A stretch of DNA of 64,000 nucleotides. Origin: Actinoplanes sp. KI2. GTDB lineage: Bacteria; Actinomycetota; Actinomycetes; Mycobacteriales; Micromonosporaceae. The translations under genes and the position numbers were made by a program. The DNA lies in the NCBI RefSeq assembly GCF_025630775.1, contig NZ_JAOSZE010000003.1:248001-312000 (forward strand). The letters run 5' to 3'. The notes under the pieces are model-generated. The model ran no database searches and had not been told where the DNA came from. It saw only the letters and a list, made by a program, of their open reading frames with translations. Of this stretch, positions 16,177 through 24,936 are shown one piece after another; the stretch's first letter is position 1, and the number at the start of each line of letters is the position of its first letter.

Positions 16177-17712
16177 GTGCGGTTCCTTGACCTGGCGGCC
16201 ACCTCGGCCGCCGTGACAGCCACCTCCGGGCGCAAGGCGAAGGTCGAGCTCCTGGCCGATGCGCTGCGCCGGCTCGATCCCGGCGAGATCGCGGCCGGTT
16301 CCGCGTTCCTCGCCGGCGAGCTGCGGCAGCGGCAGACCGGCGTGGGCTATGCCGGGCTGCGCGATCGTCCGCCGCCCGCCGCCGAGGCCACGCTCACCGT
16401 CGGCGCGGTCGACGCGGCGATCGCCGAGATCTCGGTGGTGTCGGGGGCCGGCTCCCAGGCGCGCCGGCGTGACCTGCTCGGTGCGCTGTTCGGCGCGGCG
16501 ACCGCCGACGAGCAGCGGCTGCTGATCGGGCTGTTCGGCGGCGAGCTGCGGCAGGGCGCCCAGGCGGGCCTGCTCGCCGACGCGATCGCGAGGGCCGCCG
16601 AGGTGCCACTCACCGCGGTCCGGCGGGCGCTGCTGCTCTCCGGCGATCTCAAGCAGGTGGCGGTCGCCGCCCTGACCGGTGGCGCGGCCGCGCTCGCCGA
16701 GATCCATCTGCGGGTCGGCACCCCGCTGACCCCGATGCTCGCGCAGAGCGCCCCCGACGTCGCCGCCGCGTTGCTCGCCACCGGCGCACCGGCCACGGTC
16801 GACGTGAAGCTCGACGGCATCCGCATCCAGGTGCACCGCTCCGGCGACGAGGTGGCCGTCTTCACCCGCAGCCTCGACGACATCACCGCCCGGATGCCCG
16901 AGGTGGTGGCGATGGTCCGCAAGCTTCCGGTGCGCGAGGCGGTGCTCGACGGCGAGGCGATGACCCTCGACACGACCGGTCGCCCCCGCCCGTTCCAGGA
17001 GACGTCGAGTCGCGCCGCCACCCGGGGTGCGGGCAAGGCGCCGCTCGCCCTGGTGCCATATTTCTTCGATCTGCTCCACCTCGACGGCACCGACCTGCTC
17101 GACGAGCCGGGCCGGGTCCGCTGGGCCGCTCTCGACGACGCGCTGCCGCCCGAGCTGATCGTCGGCCGCACCACCGCGACCAGCGAGGAGCAGGCCGCGG
17201 CCGCGTTCGCCGCGGCCCTCGCCGACGGGCAGGAGGGCGTGGTCGTGAAGGCCACCGATGCGCCCTACGACGTCGGCCGCCGCGGCTCCGCCTGGGTCAA
17301 GGTCAAACCCCGGCACACGCTCGACCTGGTGGTGCTCGCGGTCGAGTGGGGTCACGGCCGGCGCAAGGGCTGGCTGTCCAACCTGCACCTCGGCGCACTC
17401 GACCCGGCGACGGGCGGCTTCGTGATGCTCGGCAAGACCTTCAAGGGCCTCACCGACGAGTTGCTGCGCTGGCAGACGACCCGCTTCCAGGAGTTGGCCG
17501 TCAGCGACAACGGCTGGGTGGTCCAGGTGCGCCCCGAGCAGGTGGTCGAGATCGCCTTCGACGGCGTGCAGACGTCCCCGCGCTATCCCGGCGGCGTGGC
17601 CCTGCGCTTCGCCCGGGTGCTGCGCTATCGCGACGACAAGCCGCCCACCGAGGCCGACACGATCGACACGGTCCGCACGCTCGGCGCCCGCCCCGCCGGC
17701 CCGGCCGACTAG
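16177..17712 (+). CDS. ligB: ATP-dependent DNA ligase (LigB type)
   Basis: 511 residues. N-terminal helical DNA-binding domain (1-180), then nucleotidyltransferase motif I with Lys211 in VDVKLDGIRIQ, motif III FDLLHLDG, motif IV EGVVVKATDAPY and motif V WVKVKP, and a C-terminal OB-fold. Length and layout match mycobacterial LigB, the non-essential ATP-dependent ligase beside NAD-dependent LigA. GTG 16177 is chosen because CAGGAT sits 7 nt upstream as a leaderless -10 and the family starts RFLDLA. A tandem repeat array follows the stop. Confidence 0.92.
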   Translation: MRFLDLAATSAAVTATSGRKAKVELLADALRRLDPGEIAAGSAFLAGELRQRQTGVGYAGLRDRPPPAAEATLTVGAVDAAIAEISVVSGAGSQARRRDLLGALFGAATADEQRLLIGLFGGELRQGAQAGLLADAIARAAEVPLTAVRRALLLSGDLKQVAVAALTGGAAALAEIHLRVGTPLTPMLAQSAPDVAAALLATGAPATVDVKLDGIRIQVHRSGDEVAVFTRSLDDITARMPEVVAMVRKLPVREAVLDGEAMTLDTTGRPRPFQETSSRAATRGAGKAPLALVPYFFDLLHLDGTDLLDEPGRVRWAALDDALPPELIVGRTTATSEEQAAAAFAAALADGQEGVVVKATDAPYDVGRRGSAWVKVKPRHTLDLVVLAVEWGHGRRKGWLSNLHLGALDPATGGFVMLGKTFKGLTDELLRWQTTRFQELAVSDNGWVVQVRPEQVVEIAFDGVQTSPRYPGGVALRFARVLRYRDDKPPTEADTIDTVRTLGARPAGPAD

Positions 17713-17732
17713 CGACCTGCTGGGTGGGCGGC

Positions 17733-17947
17733 GCGCTGCGTGGGGTGGTGCGCTGCGTGGGGTGGTGCGCTGCGTGGGGTGGTGCGCTGCGTGGGGCGGT
17801 GCGCTGCGTGGGGCGGTGCGCTGCGTGGGGCGGTGCGCTGCGTGGGGCGGTGCGCTGCGTGGGGCGGTGCGCTGCGTGGGGCGGTGCGCTGCGTGGGGCG
17901 GTGCGCTGCGGGGGTGGCGCGCTGCATGAGTGGCGCACTGCGTGGGC
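17733..17947. repeat. 17-bp minisatellite array
   Basis: About 12 head-to-tail copies of a 17-bp unit (GCGCTGCGTGGGGCGGT; the first copies have TGGT for CGGT, the last two are degenerate). It fills the gap between the converging ligB and membrane-protein genes. Because 17 is not a multiple of 3 the array does not encode a periodic peptide. The unit's G-runs could form unusual DNA structures. Confidence 0.9.
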
Positions 17948-17979
17948 GGCCAGGGGCTGGCGGGACGGGGGCTGACGGT

Positions 17980-18477
17980 CTACAGGGCGGCGAGCGTGCG
18001 GACGTAGTTGACCTGCTGGTTGATGCTGGTCACGGTCGCCTGGTCGGTGACCGGGATGCGGGCGACGTACTGGAGTGAGCCGTTGGTCACCGTCACCTGC
18101 ACCGTGCCCTGCATCACCGTTTCCTTGACCAGCAGGAAGAGCAGGCTGAAGACGGTCAGCACGCAGAAGCCCGCAATCGCCACGATGATCGCCCATCGGG
18201 GGATGCGCTGCTGGCTGAACCAGTAGTCGTTGACCTGCCAGTGCGACCCGGCCAGCGGCAGGTTGCCGGTCGGCGTGAGGACCGTCGTCGAGGTGACCGA
18301 GATCTCCGCGATCTGCACGATCACGGGGCCGGGGTCGGGTGCCGCCTGGACGGGCGGATTGCCGCCGGGCGGAGTCGTGGGCGAGTAGCCGCCGGGCGGA
18401 GTCGCGGGCGGAACGCTCCACGGATCGTCCGGCCGCGGGGCCGAACCGCCCCAGGGATCGCTCGGCGAGGAGGTCAT
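17980..18477 (-). CDS. Single-pass membrane protein, conserved hypothetical
   Basis: 165 residues. A Pro/Gly-rich N-terminus (GYSPTTPPGGNPP) about 50 residues long, a beta-rich segment (ISVTSTTVLTPTGNLPLAGSHWQV), one or two hydrophobic segments (WAIIVAIAGFCVLTVFSLLFLL, about 95-116), and a C-terminal beta-rich part with VTVTNGSLQYVARIPV. This architecture is common in actinobacteria, but I know no function for it. Convergent with ligB across the minisatellite. Confidence 0.7.
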   Translation of the reverse strand: MTSSPSDPWGGSAPRPDDPWSVPPATPPGGYSPTTPPGGNPPVQAAPDPGPVIVQIAEISVTSTTVLTPTGNLPLAGSHWQVNDYWFSQQRIPRWAIIVAIAGFCVLTVFSLLFLLVKETVMQGTVQVTVTNGSLQYVARIPVTDQATVTSINQQVNYVRTLAAL

Positions 18478-18517
18478 GACGCGACCCTAGTCGTGGCCGA
18501 TGATCGCCGCGACCTGC

Positions 18518-19705
18518 CTACTCGGCGGATTCGGTCGCGCCGGCGGCCTGCCGGGCGGCCTCGCGTTTGCGGTCGGACTCCGCGACCCGGTCCGCCCCTG
18601 CCGCCCGGTCCGCCCCTGCCGCCCGGTCCGCCCCTGCCGCCCGGTCCGCCCCTGCGACCCGGTCCGCCCCTGCGACCCGGTCCGCCCCTGCCGCCCGGTC
18701 CGCCCCTGCCGCCCGGTCCGCCCTCGCCGCCCGGTCCGCCCCTGCCACCCGATCCGCCTCCGCGACGGGGTCCGCCGGTTCGCGCAGGGCGGCTTGGCGG
18801 GCGGCCTCGCGCTGGTCCGCCTCCGCGACCCGGTCCACCGGTTCGCGCAAGGCGGCCAGGCGGGCGGCCTCGCGCCGGCGGTCCGCCTCGGCCACCCGGT
18901 CCTTCAGCTTCACCTTCGGCTTCCGAGCGGGCTCGCCCTCGCCGGCCGGGCGGGACTCGCCCTGCGCTTCCTTGCGGGCCTGCCAGACGAAGGTGAACAG
19001 CGCCATGCAGGCGAACAGCCACCATTGGACGGCGTAGCCGCCGTTCTGCCAGGAGTCCTCGTGGTCGATCGGGATCTTCGTGAACGCCTGGTCGTTTGCC
19101 GGGGTCTGGGACGTGAGCAGCAGATATGCGCCGTACACCGGATAGGGCATTTCATGCGCCAGCCGGGGCACGGAGATCCGCCGGGTGTCCAGCCGGCCGT
19201 CCCGATGTTCGATCGGCGTCGGTCGGCTTTCCGACAGGTGGATCTGCCCCACGACCGTGATGTCGCCGCTCGGGGCGGCCGGCACGACGGGCGGCGCGGC
19301 CGCGCCGAGATCCGGCGTCGGCACCCAGCCGCGGTCGACCAGCAGCGCCGTCCCATCCGCTAGCACGAGCGGCGTGACGATCTCGTAGCCGACGTCGCCG
19401 TTGACCGTGCGGGCCCGTGCCTGGATCTCCTTGGCGGAGTCGTACCGGCCGGTGGCGGTGACCTTTGTCCAGGCCACGCGCTTGCCGGGGTCGGCGCCGA
19501 CGGTACCGGCGCCGGTCGGAGCGGCCATGATCGAGGTCAGCGGGACGGCCTGGGTCGAATCAGCGGCGTCGATGCGATGGTTGATCGCGCTGCGCTCCTG
19601 GTACCGGTGCAGCTGCCAGTTGCCGAGCATGACCATGATCACGGCGGCGACGATGGTCAACAGGGCGGCGCCGAGCCATCGCGGCGTCAGCAGGAACCGG
19701 TACAC
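18518..19705 (-). CDS. SURF1 family protein with an Ala-Asp-Arg repeat tail
   Basis: 395 residues. Residues 1-245 are a SURF1-like core: first membrane segment LGAALLTIVAAVIMVMLGNW followed by the diagnostic LHRYQERSAIN, a periplasmic domain with LLVDRGWVP and LSESRPTP, and a second membrane segment WWLFACMALFTFVW. SURF1 proteins assist haem a insertion into cytochrome c oxidase. The remaining ~150 residues are a charged, Ala-rich cytoplasmic tail containing about 11 hexapeptides of the form GADRAA, unusual for the family. The repeat DNA (about 18580-18780) has an 18-bp unit. Confidence 0.85.
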   Translation of the reverse strand: MYRFLLTPRWLGAALLTIVAAVIMVMLGNWQLHRYQERSAINHRIDAADSTQAVPLTSIMAAPTGAGTVGADPGKRVAWTKVTATGRYDSAKEIQARARTVNGDVGYEIVTPLVLADGTALLVDRGWVPTPDLGAAAPPVVPAAPSGDITVVGQIHLSESRPTPIEHRDGRLDTRRISVPRLAHEMPYPVYGAYLLLTSQTPANDQAFTKIPIDHEDSWQNGGYAVQWWLFACMALFTFVWQARKEAQGESRPAGEGEPARKPKVKLKDRVAEADRRREAARLAALREPVDRVAEADQREAARQAALREPADPVAEADRVAGADRAARADRAAGADRAAGADRVAGADRVAGADRAAGADRAAGADRAAGADRVAESDRKREAARQAAGATESAE

Positions 19706-19825
19706 CCCCCGAGGCTACCCGGCGTCCGGGCGGCGGACGGCGAGGCCGGGTACTGTGCCTGACCGGCAGTACTTCTTCGGCATGACTGCCTGGGGAAACG
19801 CCGTAGGGTCCTGGGGGGAACACAG

Positions 19826-21526
19826 ATGAGCGCCCTGCCTCGCCTGGTCGTGAGCGCGCCGTCATCGGGGCACGGCAAGACCGCGATCGCTGTCGGTCTG
19901 CTCGCCGCCTGCGCGGCGCGCGGCATCCCGGCGGCGGGCTTCAAGGTCGGACCGGACCACACCGACGCCGCGTACCTCGGTCTGGCGGCCGGTCGGCCGG
20001 GCCGCAACCTCGATCCCCGCCTGGTGGGCGCGCAGCGCATCGCGCCGCTGTTCGCGCACGGCGCATCGGGCGCGCAGCTGTCGGTGATCGAGGGCGCGAT
20101 GGGCCTGTTCGACTCGCTGACCGGGCAGCCGGAGATCGACGGGACCGCCGCGGTCGCCGCGACCCTGCGCGCGCCGGTCGTGCTGGTGGTCGACGTGGCG
20201 GCGATGGGCCACTCGCTGGCCGCGCTGGTGCACGGCTTCCGGATGTTCGACGAGATGGTCCACCTGGGCGGCGTGATCCTGAACCGGGTCGCCTCGCCGC
20301 GCCACGAGCAGATGCTGCGCACCGCGCTCGACGACATCGGCATGCCGGTGCTGGGCGCGCTGCGCCGCGGCGACCTGCCGAACGCGTTGCCGGCCCGCTC
20401 GCACGGCCCGGTGCCGGTCGCCCACCGTACGGTCGAGGCCGGCCGGGCGGTGCGCCGGCTGGGCGAGGCGGTGCTCGGCGGACTCGACCTCGATCGGCTG
20501 ATGGCGCTGGCCACCGCCGCGCCGCAGCTGCCGGGACCGATCTGGACGCCGGGAGACGCGGTCGGCGGCGAGACGTTCGACCAGCGCCCGATCGTCGCGC
20601 TGGCGGGCGGCCCGGGCGCACCGTACACGTACGTGGAGACGGCGGAGTTGCTCACCGCGGCCGGCGCCGAGGTGGCGGTGGTGGATCCGCTGCGCGACGA
20701 GTCGCTGCCGGCCGGGACGCGCGCGCTGGTCGTGGGTGCGGGCCTGCCCGAGGGGTACGCCGAGGAGCTCTCCGCCAACCGGCGGCTGTGCAACGCGGTC
20801 GCCAAATTCGCGCACGACGGCTGGCCGGTCGTGGCCGAGGGCGTGGCCCTGCCCTGGCTGGGTCGCGACTTCGACGGCCGGCCGATGTGCGCCGTGCTGG
20901 ACGCGTCGGCGGCGACCGGCGACCAGACGGTAGCCGGCTACCGCGAGGCGACCGCGCCGACGGCGTCCTATCTCGCCCCGGCCGGCGCCCGCATCACCGG
21001 CTACAAGCAACACCGGGCGATCGTCACGCCTCGGGCCGGGTCGGTGCCGGCCTGGACCTGGTCGGGCGGAAACCCGGAGGGCTTCGTCTGGCGGCAGGTG
21101 CACGCCTCGCAGCTCGGGCTGCACTGGGCCGCCGCGCCGGAGATCGCCAAGCGGGTGGTGGCGGCCGCGATCGCCGGTCCGGTCCCGATGTCGCAGCCGG
21201 TTCCCATGCCGCAGCCGGTCCCGATGGCGCAGCCGGTCTCCATGGCGCAGCCGGTCTCCATGGCGCAGCCGGTCCCGATGTCGCAGCCGATTCCGATGGC
21301 GCAGCCCGTGCCGGTGTCGCAGCCGGCGCCGATGCCGATTTCCCTGCCGGTGGCCGGGCCGGGTTTGCGGTCGCACGACGAGCCGCCGACGGTGTCGATG
21401 CCGACGTCGGCGCTGGCGGCGCACGGCCAGCCGGCCTCGCCCGCCCCGCCGCCCGAGCAGCTGTCCTCCCCGGTCGCGGCGGGCGTGCCCGACCTGTCTG
21501 ATACGGCGGACATCACGGCGTCCTGA
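19826..21526 (+). CDS. cobB: Cobyrinate a,c-diamide synthase (CobB/CbiA), glutaminase site altered
   Basis: 566 residues. N-terminal ATPase domain with VSAPSSGHGKTAIAVG (residues 8-23) and FKVGPDHTDAAY; C-terminal amidotransferase-like domain to about 455. In the place where the family has AEC-(A/G)-G-L-L-Y-L this protein has AEGVALPWL, so the nucleophile Cys is Gly339; the VHAS..LHW region is kept. It may use free ammonia or depend on another glutaminase. A tail of about 110 residues follows, with eight hexapeptides of the form QPVPMA (21190-21335) and a Pro/Ser-rich end. CobB amidates side chains a and c of (hydrogenobyrinic or cobyrinic) acid. Not adjacent to other cob genes. Confidence 0.88.
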   Translation: MSALPRLVVSAPSSGHGKTAIAVGLLAACAARGIPAAGFKVGPDHTDAAYLGLAAGRPGRNLDPRLVGAQRIAPLFAHGASGAQLSVIEGAMGLFDSLTGQPEIDGTAAVAATLRAPVVLVVDVAAMGHSLAALVHGFRMFDEMVHLGGVILNRVASPRHEQMLRTALDDIGMPVLGALRRGDLPNALPARSHGPVPVAHRTVEAGRAVRRLGEAVLGGLDLDRLMALATAAPQLPGPIWTPGDAVGGETFDQRPIVALAGGPGAPYTYVETAELLTAAGAEVAVVDPLRDESLPAGTRALVVGAGLPEGYAEELSANRRLCNAVAKFAHDGWPVVAEGVALPWLGRDFDGRPMCAVLDASAATGDQTVAGYREATAPTASYLAPAGARITGYKQHRAIVTPRAGSVPAWTWSGGNPEGFVWRQVHASQLGLHWAAAPEIAKRVVAAAIAGPVPMSQPVPMPQPVPMAQPVSMAQPVSMAQPVPMSQPIPMAQPVPVSQPAPMPISLPVAGPGLRSHDEPPTVSMPTSALAAHGQPASPAPPPEQLSSPVAAGVPDLSDTADITAS

Positions 21527-21659
21527 CCGGCCGCCCCGATCGCTGGAAGATCTTGGGCGGAAACCCGCTCAGCCGCGAAAACGCCCTTCCTCGGACGCGA
21601 AAGTGTCGTACCCCACCCGTAACGTGGGGTTAACAGCGACGACCCGAAGGAGGACGACC

Positions 21660-22250
21660 GTGGCCGATCGTGTGCCGCTGGATTTCGACCCGCCGGTTCG
21701 TAAACTGCGAGCGCTGCTGCTGGGCATCGACAACGCCGAGCTGACCCATCCCACCCCGTGCCCGGACTGGACCGTCGCCGTCCTCCTCGATCATGTGATG
21801 GTCCTCTCCCACGCGTTCGCCCAGGCGGCTCGCAAGCGCACCGATGCCCCCGGCACCGCCGAGCCGCCGCCTCCGCCGTCCGCGCAGCACCTGTCTCGTC
21901 ACTGGCGCAGTCGCCTGCCCGTCCTGCTGGAGGAGCTGGCCACCGCTTGGAAAGATCCGGCCTCCTGGACGGGCACGTCCCAGGTCGGCGGCGTGACCAT
22001 GCCCGCCACCACCGTCGGCACCGTCGCCATGAACGAGTTGATCATGCATAGCTGGGACCTGGCCCGAGCCACCGGCCAGGAGTATTTCGCCGACCCGCGC
22101 ACCCTCGAGGTGTTGATCGAATTCCTGGCCCAAGGCCCGGTCGCCTCGGCCGCCGACGAGGCGTCCCTGCTCGACCAGGCACTCGTGCTGGCCGGCCGCG
22201 ACCCGGCATGGCGCCCGCCTCGCCGCCGCCGCTCGGCCCCGGCGGCCTGA
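21660..22250 (+). CDS. TIGR03086-type mycothiol-dependent/metal-binding protein
   Basis: 196 residues from GTG, 5 nt after a strong AAGGAGG site. The mycothiol maleylpyruvate isomerase-like bundle is clear: LTHPTPCPDWTVAVLLDHVM (about 30-49) with the first His, and MNELIMHSWDLARATGQ (about 120-136) with the second His/Asp. This is the short single-domain form with a basic C-terminal tail (RPPRRRRS). Likely a DinB-like metal enzyme using mycothiol; substrate unknown. The 230-bp gap after it is a repeat array. Confidence 0.82.
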   Translation: MADRVPLDFDPPVRKLRALLLGIDNAELTHPTPCPDWTVAVLLDHVMVLSHAFAQAARKRTDAPGTAEPPPPPSAQHLSRHWRSRLPVLLEELATAWKDPASWTGTSQVGGVTMPATTVGTVAMNELIMHSWDLARATGQEYFADPRTLEVLIEFLAQGPVASAADEASLLDQALVLAGRDPAWRPPRRRRSAPAA

Positions 22251-22329
22251 TCGCTCAGCCGCCGGCGTCCTCCACGGTGGTGTGACCGGTTGGCGCGGTC
22301 TTCCGGGGCGTCGTGCGGCTGGCCCGGTC

Positions 22330-22700
22330 CGCCGGGCCGGCGTGGGCGGTTGGCGTGGGCGTGCAGGGCGGCGTGGGCGGTTGGCGCGGGGTGCGGGGCG
22401 GCGCGGGCGGTTGGTGCGGGGTGCGGGGCGGCGCGGGCGTGCGGGGCGGCGCGAGCGGCGGGGGTGGGGTCCTGCGGGTCGGCGCGAGCGGCGTGCGTGG
22501 GGTCCTGCGGGTCGGCGTGAGCGGCGGGGGTGGGGTCCTGCGGGTCGGCGCGAGCGATGTGGGTGGGGTCCTGCGGGGCGGCGCGAGCGGGTGGCGCGAG
22601 CGGTTGCCGCACTCCTGCGGGGCGGCGCGAGCGGTTGCCGCAATCCTGCACGGGGTCGTGAGCGGTTGCCGCAGTCCTGCACGGGGGCGTGAGTGGTCGG
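22330..22700. repeat. Degenerate minisatellite with a 33-bp core array
   Basis: Four tandem copies of a 33-bp unit occupy 22449-22580 (unit starts at 22449, 22482, 22515 and 22548; GCGCGAGCGG...GTCCTGCGGGTC). They are flanked by shorter, related G-rich repeats on both sides (GGGCGGTTGG and GCGAGCGGTTGCCGCA variants). The array lies between the converging mycothiol-enzyme gene and the penicillin-binding protein gene. It is not a CRISPR: units are contiguous, without spacers. Confidence 0.85.
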
Positions 22701-22730
22701 TCGCGGGCGACCTCCCGGCGGCCCGAGCGG

Positions 22731-24863
22731 TCAGTCGCCGGTGTCCCACTCGGCGTCGACGCGGTCGCCGTACCAGGCGATTCGCTTGGAGGGCGGGGTG
22801 AACTTCAGCTTCGGCCGGCCCTTGAGGGCGTCCCGCAGCGTCTCGGCGAAGGTGTATTTCGAGATCGTCGAGCGTCCCGACCCCACGTAGTCGTTCGGGT
22901 CGTCCGGGTCGGCGACGAAGGCCGCCCCGGCCAGTTGCGGAGTGAACCCGCAGAACCACGCCGTCCGGTTGTTGTCCGTCGTCCCGCTCTTGCCCGCGAC
23001 CGGCCGGCGCAGCGTCCCGTACACCATCGGCGAGGTCGACCACCCGTCGCAGCTGCCGCGCGCCGACCCGTATCCGGTCACGCACCGGGCCGCGTCGGTC
23101 GCCGCCCGGGCGACGTCCACGCTGATCACTCGGTGGCAGCGCGGCCCGGCGGCCAGCTGTCCTCGGTACTTGACCCGCGACCCGTCCGGATTCAGGATCG
23201 CCTGGACCGGCAGCGGCTCGCAGTAGGTACCCTCGGCCGCCAGCGTCGCGAAGACGTTCGCCATCTCGATCGGCGTCACGTCGGTGACCCCGAGCGTGAA
23301 GGCACCCCACTGGGCGGCGCGTTCCGGCGACGCGAGCTGCCGGTCGACGCTCGTGCGCCAGGTCAGCCCGAGCCGCTCGGCCATCGCCACCGCCCGGTCC
23401 GCGCCGACCTTCTCCTCCAGTTGCACCCAGTAGGTGTTCACCGATTTGCCGAACCCGCTCCACATGGTCTGCCGCCCGGTCATCGACTTGCTGGAGTTCT
23501 TCGGGCACCAGAAGTGTTCCTCGCAGGTCGCCGGCCCCGGCGCGGTGATGTACTCCGACACGTACCGCTCGGGCGCGTAGATCTGGGTGTCCAGCGGCAT
23601 GCCGGAGTCGAGCGCGGCCAGCATCGTGAAGATCTTGAAGGTGGAGCCCGCCTGGTAGCCGGCCATGGTGCCGCCGCCGAGCAGCGGGTTCACCGTGTTC
23701 GGGTAGTTGCGGTCCGTCGAGTTCGGCTCGAGCGAGTAGGTCCGGTTCACCGCCATGCTCAGGATCCGGCCGGTGTTCGGCTCGATGATGACCTGCCCGT
23801 GCGCGTACCGGCTGCGCTTCTTCTCCTTGTCGAGGACGTGCTTCATCGCCGACAGCTGAATGTGTGGATCGATGGAGGCGACGATCCGGTAGCCGCCCCG
23901 GCGCAGGTTCTCCAGCCGCTCGTCGGGGGTCCGCCCGAACGCCGGCTGCTCCTCCCACCAGGACTTCAGGTAGTCGCAGAAGAAGCCCCAGTCGTTGTAC
24001 TTCGGCGGGATCGAGATGCAGTCGTTCGGCGGGGTGCTCAGCCGCAGCTGGATTCTGGTGGCCTTGGCGTCGGCGGCCTCGGCCGGCGTGATCGTGCGCA
24101 TCTTGAGCATCTGGTCGATCACATAGTTGCGCCGCTCGGTGGCCGCCTTCTGGTCGCCGGCCGCCGGGTCGTACGCCGAGGGCGCCTTCACCAGGCCGGC
24201 CAGCAGCGCCGCCTCGGTGAGGTCGAGCTGCTGCGGCGTCTCGGAGAAGAAGATCTGCGAGGCGGCGTAGATCCCGTACGCCATGTGCCCGAAGTAGGCC
24301 GAGTTCAGGTAGCGCTCGAGGATCTCCTGCTTCGACAGCTTCTTCTCGAGCTCGATCGCGAGCCGCATCTCCCGAAGCTTCCGCTGGGTGGTCTGCTCGG
24401 TCGCCTCCAGCGCCTGCTGCGGCGTCTTCGCGCTGTCCCGCAGCGCCATCCGCACGTACTGCATGGTCAGCGTGGACGCACCCTGGGAGACCCCACCGGC
24501 CTGCCGGTTCGCCACGAACGCCCGGGCCACGCCCTTCACGTCCACGCCGTGGTGTTCGTAGAAGCGGGCGTCCTCGGACGCGACGATCGCCTCGGTGATG
24601 TACGGCGACATGTCCTCGATCGAGACCGGCTTGCGGTACTCCTCGTAGAACGTGGTGAGCAGCGTCTTGCCGTCGCTGGCATACACGTAGCTGGTTTGTG
24701 CCGTCGGAACCTCGATGAGCTCCTCCGGCATGGACGCCAGGGCCTTGGCGCCGGCCTTGACGCCGATGCCGGCGAGGGCGGCGAGTGGGTAGCCGAGGCC
24801 GGCGATCACGAGTCCCGCGATCAGGCCGGCTCGGACGAGGGGAGCGATCTTTCCGGCTGCCAC
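22731..24863 (-). CDS. Bifunctional penicillin-binding protein (transglycosylase/transpeptidase)
   Basis: 710 residues from GTG. One N-terminal membrane anchor (about 9-36), a GT51 transglycosylase domain with SEDARFYEHHGVD (96-108) and QGASTLTMQYVRM, and a transpeptidase domain with the active Ser407 in AGSTFK (SxxK), KSVNTYW (SxN) and AGKSGTT (KTG-type). It polymerises and cross-links peptidoglycan outside the membrane. The C-terminus lacks PASTA domains. Several Cys in the transpeptidase domain (CEEHFWC, CHRV, CVTGYG, CDGW) suggest disulfides, as in some actinobacterial class A PBPs. Divergent from the cob operon at 24937. Confidence 0.93.
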   Translation of the reverse strand: MAAGKIAPLVRAGLIAGLVIAGLGYPLAALAGIGVKAGAKALASMPEELIEVPTAQTSYVYASDGKTLLTTFYEEYRKPVSIEDMSPYITEAIVASEDARFYEHHGVDVKGVARAFVANRQAGGVSQGASTLTMQYVRMALRDSAKTPQQALEATEQTTQRKLREMRLAIELEKKLSKQEILERYLNSAYFGHMAYGIYAASQIFFSETPQQLDLTEAALLAGLVKAPSAYDPAAGDQKAATERRNYVIDQMLKMRTITPAEAADAKATRIQLRLSTPPNDCISIPPKYNDWGFFCDYLKSWWEEQPAFGRTPDERLENLRRGGYRIVASIDPHIQLSAMKHVLDKEKKRSRYAHGQVIIEPNTGRILSMAVNRTYSLEPNSTDRNYPNTVNPLLGGGTMAGYQAGSTFKIFTMLAALDSGMPLDTQIYAPERYVSEYITAPGPATCEEHFWCPKNSSKSMTGRQTMWSGFGKSVNTYWVQLEEKVGADRAVAMAERLGLTWRTSVDRQLASPERAAQWGAFTLGVTDVTPIEMANVFATLAAEGTYCEPLPVQAILNPDGSRVKYRGQLAAGPRCHRVISVDVARAATDAARCVTGYGSARGSCDGWSTSPMVYGTLRRPVAGKSGTTDNNRTAWFCGFTPQLAGAAFVADPDDPNDYVGSGRSTISKYTFAETLRDALKGRPKLKFTPPSKRIAWYGDRVDAEWDTGD

Positions 24864-24936
24864 ACCTCGACGCTAGGTATAAAAAGGCTCATGTACTCCC
24901 GAAACGGCCGAAGTGAGACGGGGAAAACCGTCCGGC

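Noticed and set aside
17733..17947. Possible CRISPR array
   Set aside because: Units are 17 bp and contiguous with no spacers, and there is no cas gene in the window.
19706..19825. Possible cobalamin riboswitch before cobB
   Set aside because: Only about 120 bp with no B12-box core and no matching helices; similar search before cobD and cobC was also negative by eye.
22449..22580. Possible CRISPR array or leader
   Set aside because: Four contiguous 33-bp units without unique spacers; a minisatellite.
22255..23958. Long minus-strand frame ending in the repeat array
   Set aside because: Shadow of the penicillin-binding protein gene in another frame; the tail is a translation of the repeats.
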